Positions 8,925-17,643 of a stretch of 64,000 bases of DNA are shown one piece after another. A program made the translations under genes and the position numbers. The stretch is from the NCBI GenBank assembly GCA_011046135.1, contig DSBG01000136.1, positions 29,946 through 93,945 of the forward strand, given 5' to 3'. How positions within the stretch are numbered: the first letter of the stretch is position 1; each line of letters opens with the position of its first letter. The notes below the pieces were generated by a model. It was not told where the DNA came from. It saw nothing but the letters and a program-made list of their open reading frames with translations, and did no database searches. The stretch is from Deltaproteobacteria bacterium (GTDB lineage Bacteria > Desulfobacterota > Desulfomonilia > UBA1062).

Positions 8925-9449
8925 TCACTGAACCACGAACTCGGAAAAATAGATCTGCACCACCTGGCCTGAAGTCAGGTATTTGTTCGTCCCGTTCATA
9001 ATGGCTCTCTTCAGCGCCCTCTTTCCTGCCACCGATGAGACATCATCAAACGACTTGCTCGACAGGAGCATGATGATTTCGTCACGGATGTGCGGGCTCT
9101 TTCTATCGATTTCCGCATCCAGCACGGCATTGCTCATCTCGAACTGCATCGTCACCTTGAGATAGCGCGTTCCCTGGGCATCCGTGAGATTCACGATGAA
9201 AGAATCCATCTGCTTTATCGGGCCGCCGAACCCGACACCAGGAGTGATCCCCTGGACATGAGTCGGCGCAGCCGCTGCCTGGCCTGTGGATGATGCTGCA
9301 TCCTTCATCATGGGAGAAAGAACGAAGAAATACGCCGCGGCAGCACCTCCCATCAGGAGCACTACGATGACCAGGATGACGATGAGCAGAATCGGAGATT
9401 TCTTTTGCTTCGCAATTTCTTCTGTCGTTTCTGTTTGTTCAGTTGCCAT
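8925..9449 (-). CDS. fliL: flagellar basal body-associated protein FliL
   Basis: 174 aa; single TM near N-term; YLKVTMQFEMSNAVLDAEIDRKSPHIRDEIIMLLSSKSFDDVSSVAGKRALKRAIMNGTNKYLTSGQVVQIYFSEFVVQ. Confidence 0.93.
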   Translation of the reverse strand: MATEQTETTEEIAKQKKSPILLIVILVIVVLLMGGAAAAYFFVLSPMMKDAASSTGQAAAAPTHVQGITPGVGFGGPIKQMDSFIVNLTDAQGTRYLKVTMQFEMSNAVLDAEIDRKSPHIRDEIIMLLSSKSFDDVSSVAGKRALKRAIMNGTNKYLTSGQVVQIYFSEFVVQ

Positions 9450-9458
9450 CAGGACCTC

Positions 9459-10179
9459 CTAAAATCGATCTTTGAGTATGATAATCTCCACTCTCCTGTT
9501 CTGTGAGCGTCCCTCGTCCGTGGTATTGGATGCCACAGGTCGGGTTGGTCCATATCCGGCCACACAGAAGTTCGTGGGGCTCATTCCAGCGGTATAGACA
9601 AAATAATCCAGAATGCGTATGGCCCGAGACAGGGAAAGCCTCCAGTTCATCTCAGAACTCCCGCGGTTGTCCGTATGTCCTTCCACTGAGATCAGGGAAG
9701 CGGAATTCCTGATCACCTCAGCGATACCCATCAATACCGGTTCGGCCTCCCTCTTCAACTGAGAAGAACCAACATCGAAAAGGATTTCTGAATTCAGGAG
9801 AATAGCCATACCCCTGTTGATTTCTCGAACCTCCATCGGCTGCGGACCTCTCCCGGTCAATCCGCCGACACCCCTGCTGTCCAGTGAGTCGAGGAGGCTC
9901 TTATTGAGCGTCATGGCGTCGAAAAAAAGTTTCGGGGTAACAATATCGATGATCAAGGGTACGCCACTCATCTCCTGCGTCTGGGGAAATTCGATGGGTC
10001 CCATGACCTCGTTGAAGAATCCGAACAGTTCCTTCAAGGCCTTGTCGTCAAGTGAGGTCATGGAGATTAGGAGTACAAAGAAGGTGATGAGGAGCGTCAC
10101 CATGTCTGAAAACGTGACCATCCACGCGTTACGATCAGGCACCTTCACATAGATGACATTCTTCTCTTGTTTTTCCATC
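9459..10179 (-). CDS. motB: flagellar motor protein MotB (canonical, retains TM Asp)
   Basis: MEKQEKNVIYVKVPDRNAWMVTFSDMVTLLITFFVLLISMTSLDDKALKELFGFF; C-term OmpA-like VEGHTDNRGSSEMNWRLSLSRAIRILDYFV. Start trimmed to ATG at 10179, overlapping the upstream stop. Confidence 0.92.
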
Positions 10180-10966
10180 ACTGTTCTTTCAGTTCGAAGT
10201 TGTATCCACGATACTGGAAATTCCACAGTGGTGGTGCCTGTGTCTCTTCCAGGGCCTTCATATCGATCTGTGAGGGAAGATCACCCACCAGGGTGATCTC
10301 CACGCGAGAGTTGAGCCTTCTTCCCGCTTCCGTGCTGTTCGTGGTTATAGGTCTCTGGGCACCCATGCCGTATGCTGCAAGCCTCTGATGAGCAATTCCT
10401 CTGCTGCTGAACTGTTGAAGCACCGCCAATGAACGAGCTGCGGACAGACCCCAGTTGGAGTCGTACGGCGGGGTTTCCACCGGAATCGAGTCCGTATGCC
10501 CGGTAATGATGACATCGTTGCGTATCTGGGAGAGAATTCCCGTCAGCACATCGAGCACCCGCGTACTTTCCGGGCTGAGGACATCTGTCGCATCGTCAAA
10601 GAGGATGTTCGACCGTATGGTGATAGTCACGCCGAGCTTTCCTTCTGACACCCCCAGTCCGTTGAGCACCCCATTTTCGATCAGAGAGGCTCGAATCTTT
10701 CTGATGTCCAGAAGCGTGTCCTGGAACGGAGCTGTCTGGGGCATGAGGTCTTTCCCCCCTAGATCCTGGTGGGGGCTCCTTCCACCGGGAAGGATACCGA
10801 AACTTCCCAGAAGCGAATTCAGGGCGAGTTTGTGTTTCTTCTCATCATAGGTGCCCATGGATGAGAGTATGATGAAGAAGGTGAGCAGGATCAGCATCAG
10901 GGATGTGAACAGAAAGGCCGTGGGATTCTTTTTCGGTTCAACAGAGACTCTCTTTTTCCGTGCCAT
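10178..10966 (-). CDS. second MotB-like OmpA-domain protein (TM Asp replaced by Ser)
   Basis: MARKKRVSVEPKKNPTAFLFTSLMLILLTFFIILSSMGTYDEKKHKLALNSLLGSFG; C-term VIITGHTDSIPVETPPYDSNWGLSAARSLAVLQQF. Confidence 0.9.
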   Translation of the reverse strand: MARKKRVSVEPKKNPTAFLFTSLMLILLTFFIILSSMGTYDEKKHKLALNSLLGSFGILPGGRSPHQDLGGKDLMPQTAPFQDTLLDIRKIRASLIENGVLNGLGVSEGKLGVTITIRSNILFDDATDVLSPESTRVLDVLTGILSQIRNDVIITGHTDSIPVETPPYDSNWGLSAARSLAVLQQFSSRGIAHQRLAAYGMGAQRPITTNSTEAGRRLNSRVEITLVGDLPSQIDMKALEETQAPPLWNFQYRGYNFELKEQ

Positions 10967-10969
10967 GTT

Positions 10970-11749
10970 CTACTCTCCCCGTGACTGCCTTACAGATGAT
11001 TCCCTCAACACGGGCGCCAGGTACGAATGGAGCTTCCTCTCGACGATCCTCGGGTTGTCTCCTGCAGATATTGACATGATTCCCTCGATGATCATGCCCT
11101 TTTCGAGGGCTTCTTCCCTGGATCGCATGGTCAGTTTGCCCGCCATGGGCAGCGCCACCATGTTGGCAAGGATAGAACCGTAGAAGGTCGTGATCAGGGC
11201 GACTGCCATGGCAGGACCGATGGAGGAAGGGTCCGACATGGACTGGAGCATCTGTACGAGTCCGATGAGCGTTCCAACCATGCCCATTGCCGGCGCATAG
11301 GTTCCCAGGGATGTGAAGACATCCGCACCCTTGTTGTGACGCTGCTCGATATGCTCGATTTCCGTCTCGAGTATCTCACGGATGGACTGTGGCTCCAGCC
11401 CGTCTATCACGAGTTCGAGCCCCTGCTTGAAAAACGGGTCCCTGAGTTCCCCGGCTGCGCTCTCCAGGGCGAGAATACCCTCTCTCCTGGCTCGGGTGGC
11501 GAAATCGACAAAGGTGGGGATGAGTGCCTGAGAGTCACGTTTCTGGGTAATGAACACATTCTTGACGACCCCGATCATGCCAAACAGATCCCTCAGGGGA
11601 AAGTTGATGAATACGATCCCCAGAGTACCCCCCAGAACAATCAGCAGGCTTGGTGTATTGATAAACAGGCTCAGCGGGCCACCCGACATGATCCCCATGA
11701 GAACCATGCCGAACGCAAACAGTACACCGATAATTGTCGCAAAATCCAT
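10970..11749 (-). CDS. motA: flagellar motor protein MotA
   Basis: 259 aa; MDFATIIGVLFAFGMVLMGIMSGGPLSLFINTPSLLIVLGGTLG...FTSLGTYAPAMGMVGTLIGLVQMLQSMSDPSSIGPAMAVALITTFYGSILANMVALPMAGKL. Confidence 0.97.
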   Translation of the reverse strand: MDFATIIGVLFAFGMVLMGIMSGGPLSLFINTPSLLIVLGGTLGIVFINFPLRDLFGMIGVVKNVFITQKRDSQALIPTFVDFATRARREGILALESAAGELRDPFFKQGLELVIDGLEPQSIREILETEIEHIEQRHNKGADVFTSLGTYAPAMGMVGTLIGLVQMLQSMSDPSSIGPAMAVALITTFYGSILANMVALPMAGKLTMRSREEALEKGMIIEGIMSISAGDNPRIVERKLHSYLAPVLRESSVRQSRGE

Positions 11750-11787
11750 ACGTGCCCCTTTGCGAGTTGTAATCTTTCCCAGGGAAA

Positions 11788-11803
11788 AGCAAGGGACATG
11801 CCA
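11788..11803 (-). promoter_or_regulatory. putative sigma-54 (-24/-12) promoter of motA-motB-motB-fliL... operon
   Basis: Minus strand TGGCATGTCCCTTGCT: GG-N10-GC spacing, near consensus TGGCACG-N4-TTGC; ~39 nt upstream of motA ATG. Confidence 0.75.
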
Positions 11804-11900
11804 GCGCTCGAAATATTTCCAACTACTTGATATTACACATAAATAAAATGTCCACGCCGGTCGTTTCCTGACCTGGTGGTCATAAATTTGACGCTTTTCT

Positions 11901-11930
11901 GCGCCCGGGCTGCAGCGTTCGCCCGGGCGC
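11901..11930. terminator. perfect 10-bp stem hairpin downstream of flgE (possible terminator)
   Basis: GCGCCCGGGC-tgcagcgttc-GCCCGGGCGC; located between flgE stop and motA promoter; no obvious T-tract on the minus strand. Confidence 0.5.
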
Positions 11931-11942
11931 GTTCGTGCTGAA

Positions 11943-13451
11943 CTAATGTTTCAGGTTGATGAGTTCCTGGAGCATGGTGTCGGTGGTGGTGATAATCCGG
12001 GAGTTTGCCTGAAATCCTCTCTGGGTGGTGATCATCTTGACGAACTCTGCGGCGATGTCAACGTTGGACTGTTCCAGGGAATTGGGCGCGATCCTTCCGA
12101 GGCCGTTCTCACCGGGATGTCCTGTGATGGCATCACCCGATTCGCGGGTCGCCGACCAGAGGTTGCCGCCCACCTTGAAGAGCGCCTGCTGATTGTTGAA
12201 CTTGGTCAGGCCTACCCGGTAGAGGTTGAGGATCTGGCCGTTGCTGTAGTGCCCCACCATGATCCCGTCGGTGCTCACGGAGACGTTTTCCAGGAAGCCG
12301 GTTCCGTAGCCGTTCTGGGTCTGGTAGATCGTTGTTGACGACGCGGCATACTGGGTCGATGTCAGGGCCTGGGGCTGCCAGGAAGAAGACGGCAGGCCGT
12401 CGGTGCCGATGGCATCCACTGTGGCCGCTCCTGTCCAGGTATTGTTGGTGCTTCGGGTTCCGAACTCAATCGCGAGGGTATGGTCCACGCCTGAGACAAA
12501 CTGGGTGGTGAGCTCTGGATAGCCCTCTGAGGAGAAGGTCGTTGCTTGCACCCAGCCGGCGGTGTCCACCGCGGGGTCACCGCTTCCGGTATAGACGAAG
12601 GCGGACATATCACTCAAAACGCCGCTGCTCGCGTTGTAGGTCATGGTGCCGCGCATGAGAATGCCCCGTGCATCGGATCCATCGAACTCTCCCCTGAGGT
12701 CTGACTCTGGATTACAGGTAACGATGTATTCCCAGGAATTGTCAAGATCCACGTTTCCGTCGTAGTACTCGCTGTTTGCATCAAGCTTGTCGTAGATGAC
12801 GGTGATGTCGTGGGAATTGCCAAGGGCATCATAGACCCTGATCGAGGTCTGGTAGCCGTAAGCAGCGTCTGCGATGATCGTGCCCGTGGGATCGTTCGCA
12901 TTCCAGGCAGCAAAGATGCTGTCTGTGTTGGATACGTCCTGGCTGTTCAGATTGGTGATGGCCGTGATCCCGCTCGTTGGCTCGGGAGGTGAGGTAAACG
13001 TGTTCAAACGGATGTCCTGAAGGGTGCCCATGTCGTTTCCTGACTGATCCAGGGCCCAGCCCCGAGCCACATACCCCGCAGGATTGACGAAATAGCCATC
13101 CGCATCAAATCGGAACTGTCCGGCCCGGGTATAGTACTCTGTTTCGGTCCCCTGGGGAGACACGATGAAGAAGCCATTTCCGCCGATGGCCAGATCCGTT
13201 GCATTCGTCGTGGATTCGAAGGATCCCTGCTGAAACAGGGTATCCACCGCACTCAACGATGTGCCACGGCCAATCTGAGAGGACCCTGCCGAGGTGGCGA
13301 CCGACTGGGAGAGGACGTCCTGGAAGGTTGTCCTGCTCGACTTGAACCCGATGGTGTTCACATTGGCGATGTTGTCACCGATCACGCTCATGGCATTGCC
13401 ATGGGTTGATAGACCGCTGATCCCTGAAAAGAGTGCACTTGAAATGCTCAT
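11943..13451 (-). CDS. flgE: flagellar hook protein FlgE
   Basis: 502 aa; MSISSALFSGISGLSTHGNAMSVIGDNIANVNTIGFKSSRTTFQDVLSQS...; C-term SLEQSNVDIAAEFVKMITTQRGFQANSRIITTTDTMLQELINLKH. Confidence 0.97.
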   Translation of the reverse strand: MSISSALFSGISGLSTHGNAMSVIGDNIANVNTIGFKSSRTTFQDVLSQSVATSAGSSQIGRGTSLSAVDTLFQQGSFESTTNATDLAIGGNGFFIVSPQGTETEYYTRAGQFRFDADGYFVNPAGYVARGWALDQSGNDMGTLQDIRLNTFTSPPEPTSGITAITNLNSQDVSNTDSIFAAWNANDPTGTIIADAAYGYQTSIRVYDALGNSHDITVIYDKLDANSEYYDGNVDLDNSWEYIVTCNPESDLRGEFDGSDARGILMRGTMTYNASSGVLSDMSAFVYTGSGDPAVDTAGWVQATTFSSEGYPELTTQFVSGVDHTLAIEFGTRSTNNTWTGAATVDAIGTDGLPSSSWQPQALTSTQYAASSTTIYQTQNGYGTGFLENVSVSTDGIMVGHYSNGQILNLYRVGLTKFNNQQALFKVGGNLWSATRESGDAITGHPGENGLGRIAPNSLEQSNVDIAAEFVKMITTQRGFQANSRIITTTDTMLQELINLKH

Positions 13452-13472
13452 GGAATCCTCCTTGTTCTTTTC

Positions 13473-14147
13473 TTACCCTGATATCCTGGTTATGTCCGCC
13501 AAACGGACTTCCTTATCACCGAGCTGCAGGTAGATCGTCCCTTCTTCAAACCGAACACCCGTGACCGTTCCATCGGCATAGGTGCTCGTCATGACGGGAT
13601 CACCACTGAACCCCTTCGCCTGCACGCTGAAGTAGTAGGATCCGGAGGGTACAGGCTCTCCCTTGTTATCCATCCCGTTCCAGACACAGGTGCCCTGTCC
13701 CTGAAGAACATTCTTCATTTCCATGGTCCTGACAATGCTGCCCGATGATGAGAAGACGGTCACGAGCACATCCGAGGCATTGTCCTCCAGGGTGAAATCC
13801 AGAGAAGAATCTCCTCCGGTGTAGTTGACGATGTTGCCGCTGGCACTGATCTGCCGCCCGATAAAGGAGAGGGCCTGCATGCTGTTCATGGAACTCTGAA
13901 ATTTCGCCATCACCTCCAGGTTGCTGTTCATGGAATTGAGCGATTCAAGCTGCGAGAACTGGGCGAGCTGCGCAGTGAATTCGGTGTTTTCCATGGGATT
14001 CAGGGGATCTTGATACTGGAGCTGTCTCACGAGCAGGTTCAGGAACATGTCCTTCTGCTCTGCAACCTTGTCGGACATAGTCCGTGCCGATGAAGCATCA
14101 CGAATCGACTGGGTTGCCAGAATGTTCTCCAAGCCTAGGGTCGCCAT
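13473..14147 (-). CDS. flgD: flagellar hook assembly scaffold FlgD
   Basis: FLNLLVRQLQYQDPLNPMENTEFTAQLAQFSQLESLNSMNSNLEVM; C-term FlgD Ig-like GQGTCVWNGMDNKGEPVPSGSYYFSVQA. Confidence 0.96.
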   Translation of the reverse strand: MATLGLENILATQSIRDASSARTMSDKVAEQKDMFLNLLVRQLQYQDPLNPMENTEFTAQLAQFSQLESLNSMNSNLEVMAKFQSSMNSMQALSFIGRQISASGNIVNYTGGDSSLDFTLEDNASDVLVTVFSSSGSIVRTMEMKNVLQGQGTCVWNGMDNKGEPVPSGSYYFSVQAKGFSGDPVMTSTYADGTVTGVRFEEGTIYLQLGDKEVRLADITRISG

Positions 14148-14163
14148 CTCGTCCTCCTTGTCA

Positions 14164-15711
14164 TCACGCGAAGATATCCAGGGTTCCTGAACCGCGGTAC
14201 CGCTGGATCATATTCTGTACATTCGGGGCAGTCTTTGACTCTGCCCTGCTGTGTTGAGATTCCTGAAAGGTTCTTTCCCGCTGGCCAAAGAGCTGCTCCT
14301 GGTGGGAAAGGTGTCCGTTCAAGGCCTGGTCTCGACCCAGAGCTGCATGATCGAGGCCTGCTGTTACGTTGATCTGGGTGGTTCTGATCCCCTGTTCGGC
14401 GAGGGCCTCTTTCAGCTGATGGATATTCTGCGCAATGAGATCCCTGGTGATGATGTGACCCGTCTTGAAGGTTGCCTGGAGCCGACCATCCTCCATCTTC
14501 ATCTTGACCTCTATCCTTCCCAGCAGCGGGGGGTTCAGCCTCAGTGTGACCGATCCCTCGCTGTTCTTGAGATGAGCCGGCAGAGCCCGACGGAGCTGGT
14601 CCACAACTTGATTCACATGCCTGTCCAGGAGCATGCCCGGGTTTTCGCCCAGGCTCCGTGCCAGGATCATGAAAGACTCTCCGGAGAGCTTCCCGGAGAG
14701 CTGACCAAGGGAAAGATCCGGATACCAGGTTCGGATGGTCTTTTCGATGGAGGAACACTCCTGTTCGCTCAAGGCCGACTTCAGGAGCTTGAGTGCTGCG
14801 AACACTTCCTGTCTGAGGGGCACATTCTCCCGTGTCTTCAGATATTCAGCGATCCTGGCACTTGCTTCTTCCACCGCACGTGACCGTACCTGCTGATCTT
14901 CAGAGAAAAAGATCTCCTTGAGGGTTTGCCTCGGAATTCTGAGGTTGTTCTCAAGGACCTTGAGGGACTCGTGGAGGGTTTTCACCTCAACAGGCGCGGC
15001 GGGATCCAGCGTGACGTTGAGTAAGACCGGTCCTGAGTTCATGGGCAGCTCCAGTCTTCTCAACGCCCGCTCAACGATCCGCGAGATCTCCCCGGATGCA
15101 GGCTGAAGACTCCCTCGTGAAAAGAGCATCACGTCTCCAGGATGTTCTTCTGCTCCCGCACCGAGATTCTCGGGACTGAATTCACGCCCAACGCCCTCCA
15201 GTGTGTGCTCGTCAGCGGTCAACTCTGCAATCAGCTTCTGCACCTGATCCGGCGCATCTTCACACCGAGAGAACAGCTGTTGTCTCAATTCATCTGACAG
15301 GGTTGCCTTGAGGGCGATCACAACCTGCTCGGAGGCCATGATCTGCATGATACTCTCTTCAGACATTCCCGACGCAGCCAGCAGCTTCATCACGGCATCG
15401 TCGGAGACCATCTCGGCGTTGCCGGTGAGAAACGACCGAATATCACGGGCACTGATTCCGCATTCCGTAAGGACGCTCAGAGTCTTGAGGATACTTGCTC
15501 TCGTGGGAGCGGAACTCGCCATATCATCACACATGCCCGTGATGGACCTCAATGCGCAGCACGGAGGTCCGGTGGGATTCAGCCCTGTGGCAAGAGCCTG
15601 CTCCAACTGGGCATCGAAGGAGGGGTGAGCCATCCCGGGGGACATGACTTTCTTCAGCAGTCCCAGGGCACCGCCTGCGAGTCCCAGCAGTTGCGCAACG
15701 GGTGATGGCAT
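14164..15711 (-). CDS. fliK: flagellar hook-length control protein FliK
   Basis: C-term SVTLRLNPPLLGRIEVKMKMEDGRLQATFKTGHIITRDLIAQNIHQLKEALAEQGIRTTQINV (Flg_hook domain); start MPSPVAQLLG at 15711 preceded by GGAGGTAG; the track extends to 15813. Confidence 0.88.
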   Translation of the reverse strand: MPSPVAQLLGLAGGALGLLKKVMSPGMAHPSFDAQLEQALATGLNPTGPPCCALRSITGMCDDMASSAPTRASILKTLSVLTECGISARDIRSFLTGNAEMVSDDAVMKLLAASGMSEESIMQIMASEQVVIALKATLSDELRQQLFSRCEDAPDQVQKLIAELTADEHTLEGVGREFSPENLGAGAEEHPGDVMLFSRGSLQPASGEISRIVERALRRLELPMNSGPVLLNVTLDPAAPVEVKTLHESLKVLENNLRIPRQTLKEIFFSEDQQVRSRAVEEASARIAEYLKTRENVPLRQEVFAALKLLKSALSEQECSSIEKTIRTWYPDLSLGQLSGKLSGESFMILARSLGENPGMLLDRHVNQVVDQLRRALPAHLKNSEGSVTLRLNPPLLGRIEVKMKMEDGRLQATFKTGHIITRDLIAQNIHQLKEALAEQGIRTTQINVTAGLDHAALGRDQALNGHLSHQEQLFGQRERTFQESQHSRAESKTAPNVQNMIQRYRGSGTLDIFA

Positions 15712-15746
15712 GTCTACCTCCTGTTCAGATTCGATGAGTCTGTGTG

Positions 15747-15762
15747 AGCAACCATGGTGCCA
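15747..15762 (-). promoter_or_regulatory. putative sigma-54 promoter of fliK-flgD-flgE
   Basis: Minus strand TGGCACCATGGTTGCT matches TGGCAC-N5-TTGCW with GG-N10-GC; ~36 nt upstream of the proposed fliK ATG. Confidence 0.82.
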
Positions 15763-15866
15763 AAGGAAGAAAACCATCTTCAGATCAGGGTTTCCGGGGA
15801 TCAAAACGAACACTGGTAGGGAAAGATTTGCTCGTGACAGAGAAATTCTTTCCCGGTACGGGCTCG

Positions 15867-16985
15867 TTACTGGTTGACCGAGGAGGGAGCCGTGAAGGGA
15901 ACGACCATGAGGAACAACCCAACGACTGCGGTCATCACGAAAGCCGGGGTATACCCGAACAGGTCAGAGAGATACCCGAACCCGAGGGAGGCAAGAAGCA
16001 TTCCGAGATTGAACGCCCACACGAACAGCGAATTTCCCACCCCCCGCATTGTGGGAACTGCGTCCATGATCGAGGCATTCAAGCTCGGGTACAAATACCC
16101 GTACCCGATGCCAAAGAAGAGAGAGAGAACCCACAGCAGCTTCATGGTGAACGAACCGACGAATGAGGCTGGAAGCGCAACCATGAGAACCACCGCCACG
16201 AACCAGAGCATTCTTTCGTTGAGTCGATTCATAAACCGGAAGAGCACTGCCCACACCACAACACTTCCCGTGACAAAACACACGAAAAATGGGCTCGAAT
16301 TTCCGATGCCCTCGCTCATGAGAAACGGTGGGAGGAAAATGATGGTGCTCCCGAAGACCGCACCCAGCACTGCGGTCGCACCCAGAGCAGGTATGGCAAC
16401 TGTGAACCGAGTTTCTACCGGCGCTTCTTTCCCGCTGTCTGCGGGCAGGAACAGTCCTGTGAGACAGGAGAGGCCTCCCAGGAAGGCCGCGCTCGAGAAA
16501 AACCAGAAGAAGCCGAAGGCATGGATCATGTACTCTCCGAAAACCGGCCCGATGGCATGGGTGCTGATGTTGGATGCAGTGAGAACACCGAGCAGGAATT
16601 TTCTGTGAGTCTGAGGTACACTCTCGAACACCATGGTTGCACTGACCCCGAATGCGCTGGCAAATCCCACTCCTTGCAGGATCCGCAGACCAAAGATACA
16701 GGGCCCCATGTCCTCAACGAGGGTGTACAGGTAGGTTGGCAGGAACATGAGCACGGAACCGAAGACAAACATCCATCTCCGCGGCATCTTCTCAGAGATG
16801 ATACCGACAAGGGGCAGGGCCGCGAGTACCGAGAAACTGAATGACGCCATCACGAGCCCGATGTCCTTCGGGGTAAATCCAAGATGGACAATAAATTTCG
16901 GAAGGAGCAGGAGCTGGGAAAAGTTGAGAAAGAAAAAAAAGTTTGCGGCGAGGATGACGAAAAATTTATCGAACTTGCCTGTCAC
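15867..16985 (-). CDS. MFS transporter
   Basis: Many TM helices; FDKFFVILAANFFFFLNFSQLLLLPKFIVHLGFTPKDIGLVMASFSFSVLAALPLVGIISEKMPRRWMFVFG; GTG start at 16985 preferred because the longer ORF overlaps the HAD gene. Confidence 0.88.
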   Translation of the reverse strand: MTGKFDKFFVILAANFFFFLNFSQLLLLPKFIVHLGFTPKDIGLVMASFSFSVLAALPLVGIISEKMPRRWMFVFGSVLMFLPTYLYTLVEDMGPCIFGLRILQGVGFASAFGVSATMVFESVPQTHRKFLLGVLTASNISTHAIGPVFGEYMIHAFGFFWFFSSAAFLGGLSCLTGLFLPADSGKEAPVETRFTVAIPALGATAVLGAVFGSTIIFLPPFLMSEGIGNSSPFFVCFVTGSVVVWAVLFRFMNRLNERMLWFVAVVLMVALPASFVGSFTMKLLWVLSLFFGIGYGYLYPSLNASIMDAVPTMRGVGNSLFVWAFNLGMLLASLGFGYLSDLFGYTPAFVMTAVVGLFLMVVPFTAPSSVNQ

Positions 16986-17643
16986 CGGTAATCCTGTGCG
17001 CAAACTCATCCAGGCTGGAGAGGGAGTCATCTCTGCGTGGTCCCTGACCACGCCAGAGGTGGTAGGCGTGCATCCCGATGCTGCGCGGAATCTCACAATC
17101 AAAGGCGAGGTGGTCACCCACGTGGATAACCTCATGACCTACCGCGTGCCAGAGCTTTCTGTAGGAGTCCGGCTGTGATTTTACCATTGACCAGTCATCG
17201 GGAAGAGAGATGATTTTTTGAAAGTACGATGAAAGTCCGCAGTATGAGACCTCTCTGTCGAGGAACGTCCTGGAGGCATTGGAAAAAATGTACAGATCGT
17301 GCCCATGGGACCTCAAGAAGCCCAGCACGGGGAGAACATCGGTAAAGAGCGAGATTCTGTGCGTGTACTCTGAAATGAGCGTTTCTGGGTCGATGTCCGA
17401 GAGATCAAAAGACTCGAGCCAGTAGGAAAGCTGGTACCACCTGATGGAGGCATCACCCACACGACGGTATGCACTCACACACCGCTGGCGGGCACTGGAG
17501 ATGCTGATGCCCTTGTGTTTGGCGACCAAGGAGGGAATTGCCTCAAGCCAGATCCCATCAGCGAAAGAGAGCTCCGTCAGGGTGCCATCGAGGTCGAAGG
17601 ACAGGCTCAGTCCTCTTCCCATACCTCGACCCGGTCTTTCCAC
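16966..17643 (-). CDS. HAD superfamily hydrolase
   Basis: SFDLDGTLTELSF (motif I), YIFSNASR (motif II), HVGDHLAFDCEIPRSIGMHAYHLWR (motif IV-like). Confidence 0.88.
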   Translation of the reverse strand: MERPGRGMGRGLSLSFDLDGTLTELSFADGIWLEAIPSLVAKHKGISISSARQRCVSAYRRVGDASIRWYQLSYWLESFDLSDIDPETLISEYTHRISLFTDVLPVLGFLRSHGHDLYIFSNASRTFLDREVSYCGLSSYFQKIISLPDDWSMVKSQPDSYRKLWHAVGHEVIHVGDHLAFDCEIPRSIGMHAYHLWRGQGPRRDDSLSSLDEFAHRITGDRQVR

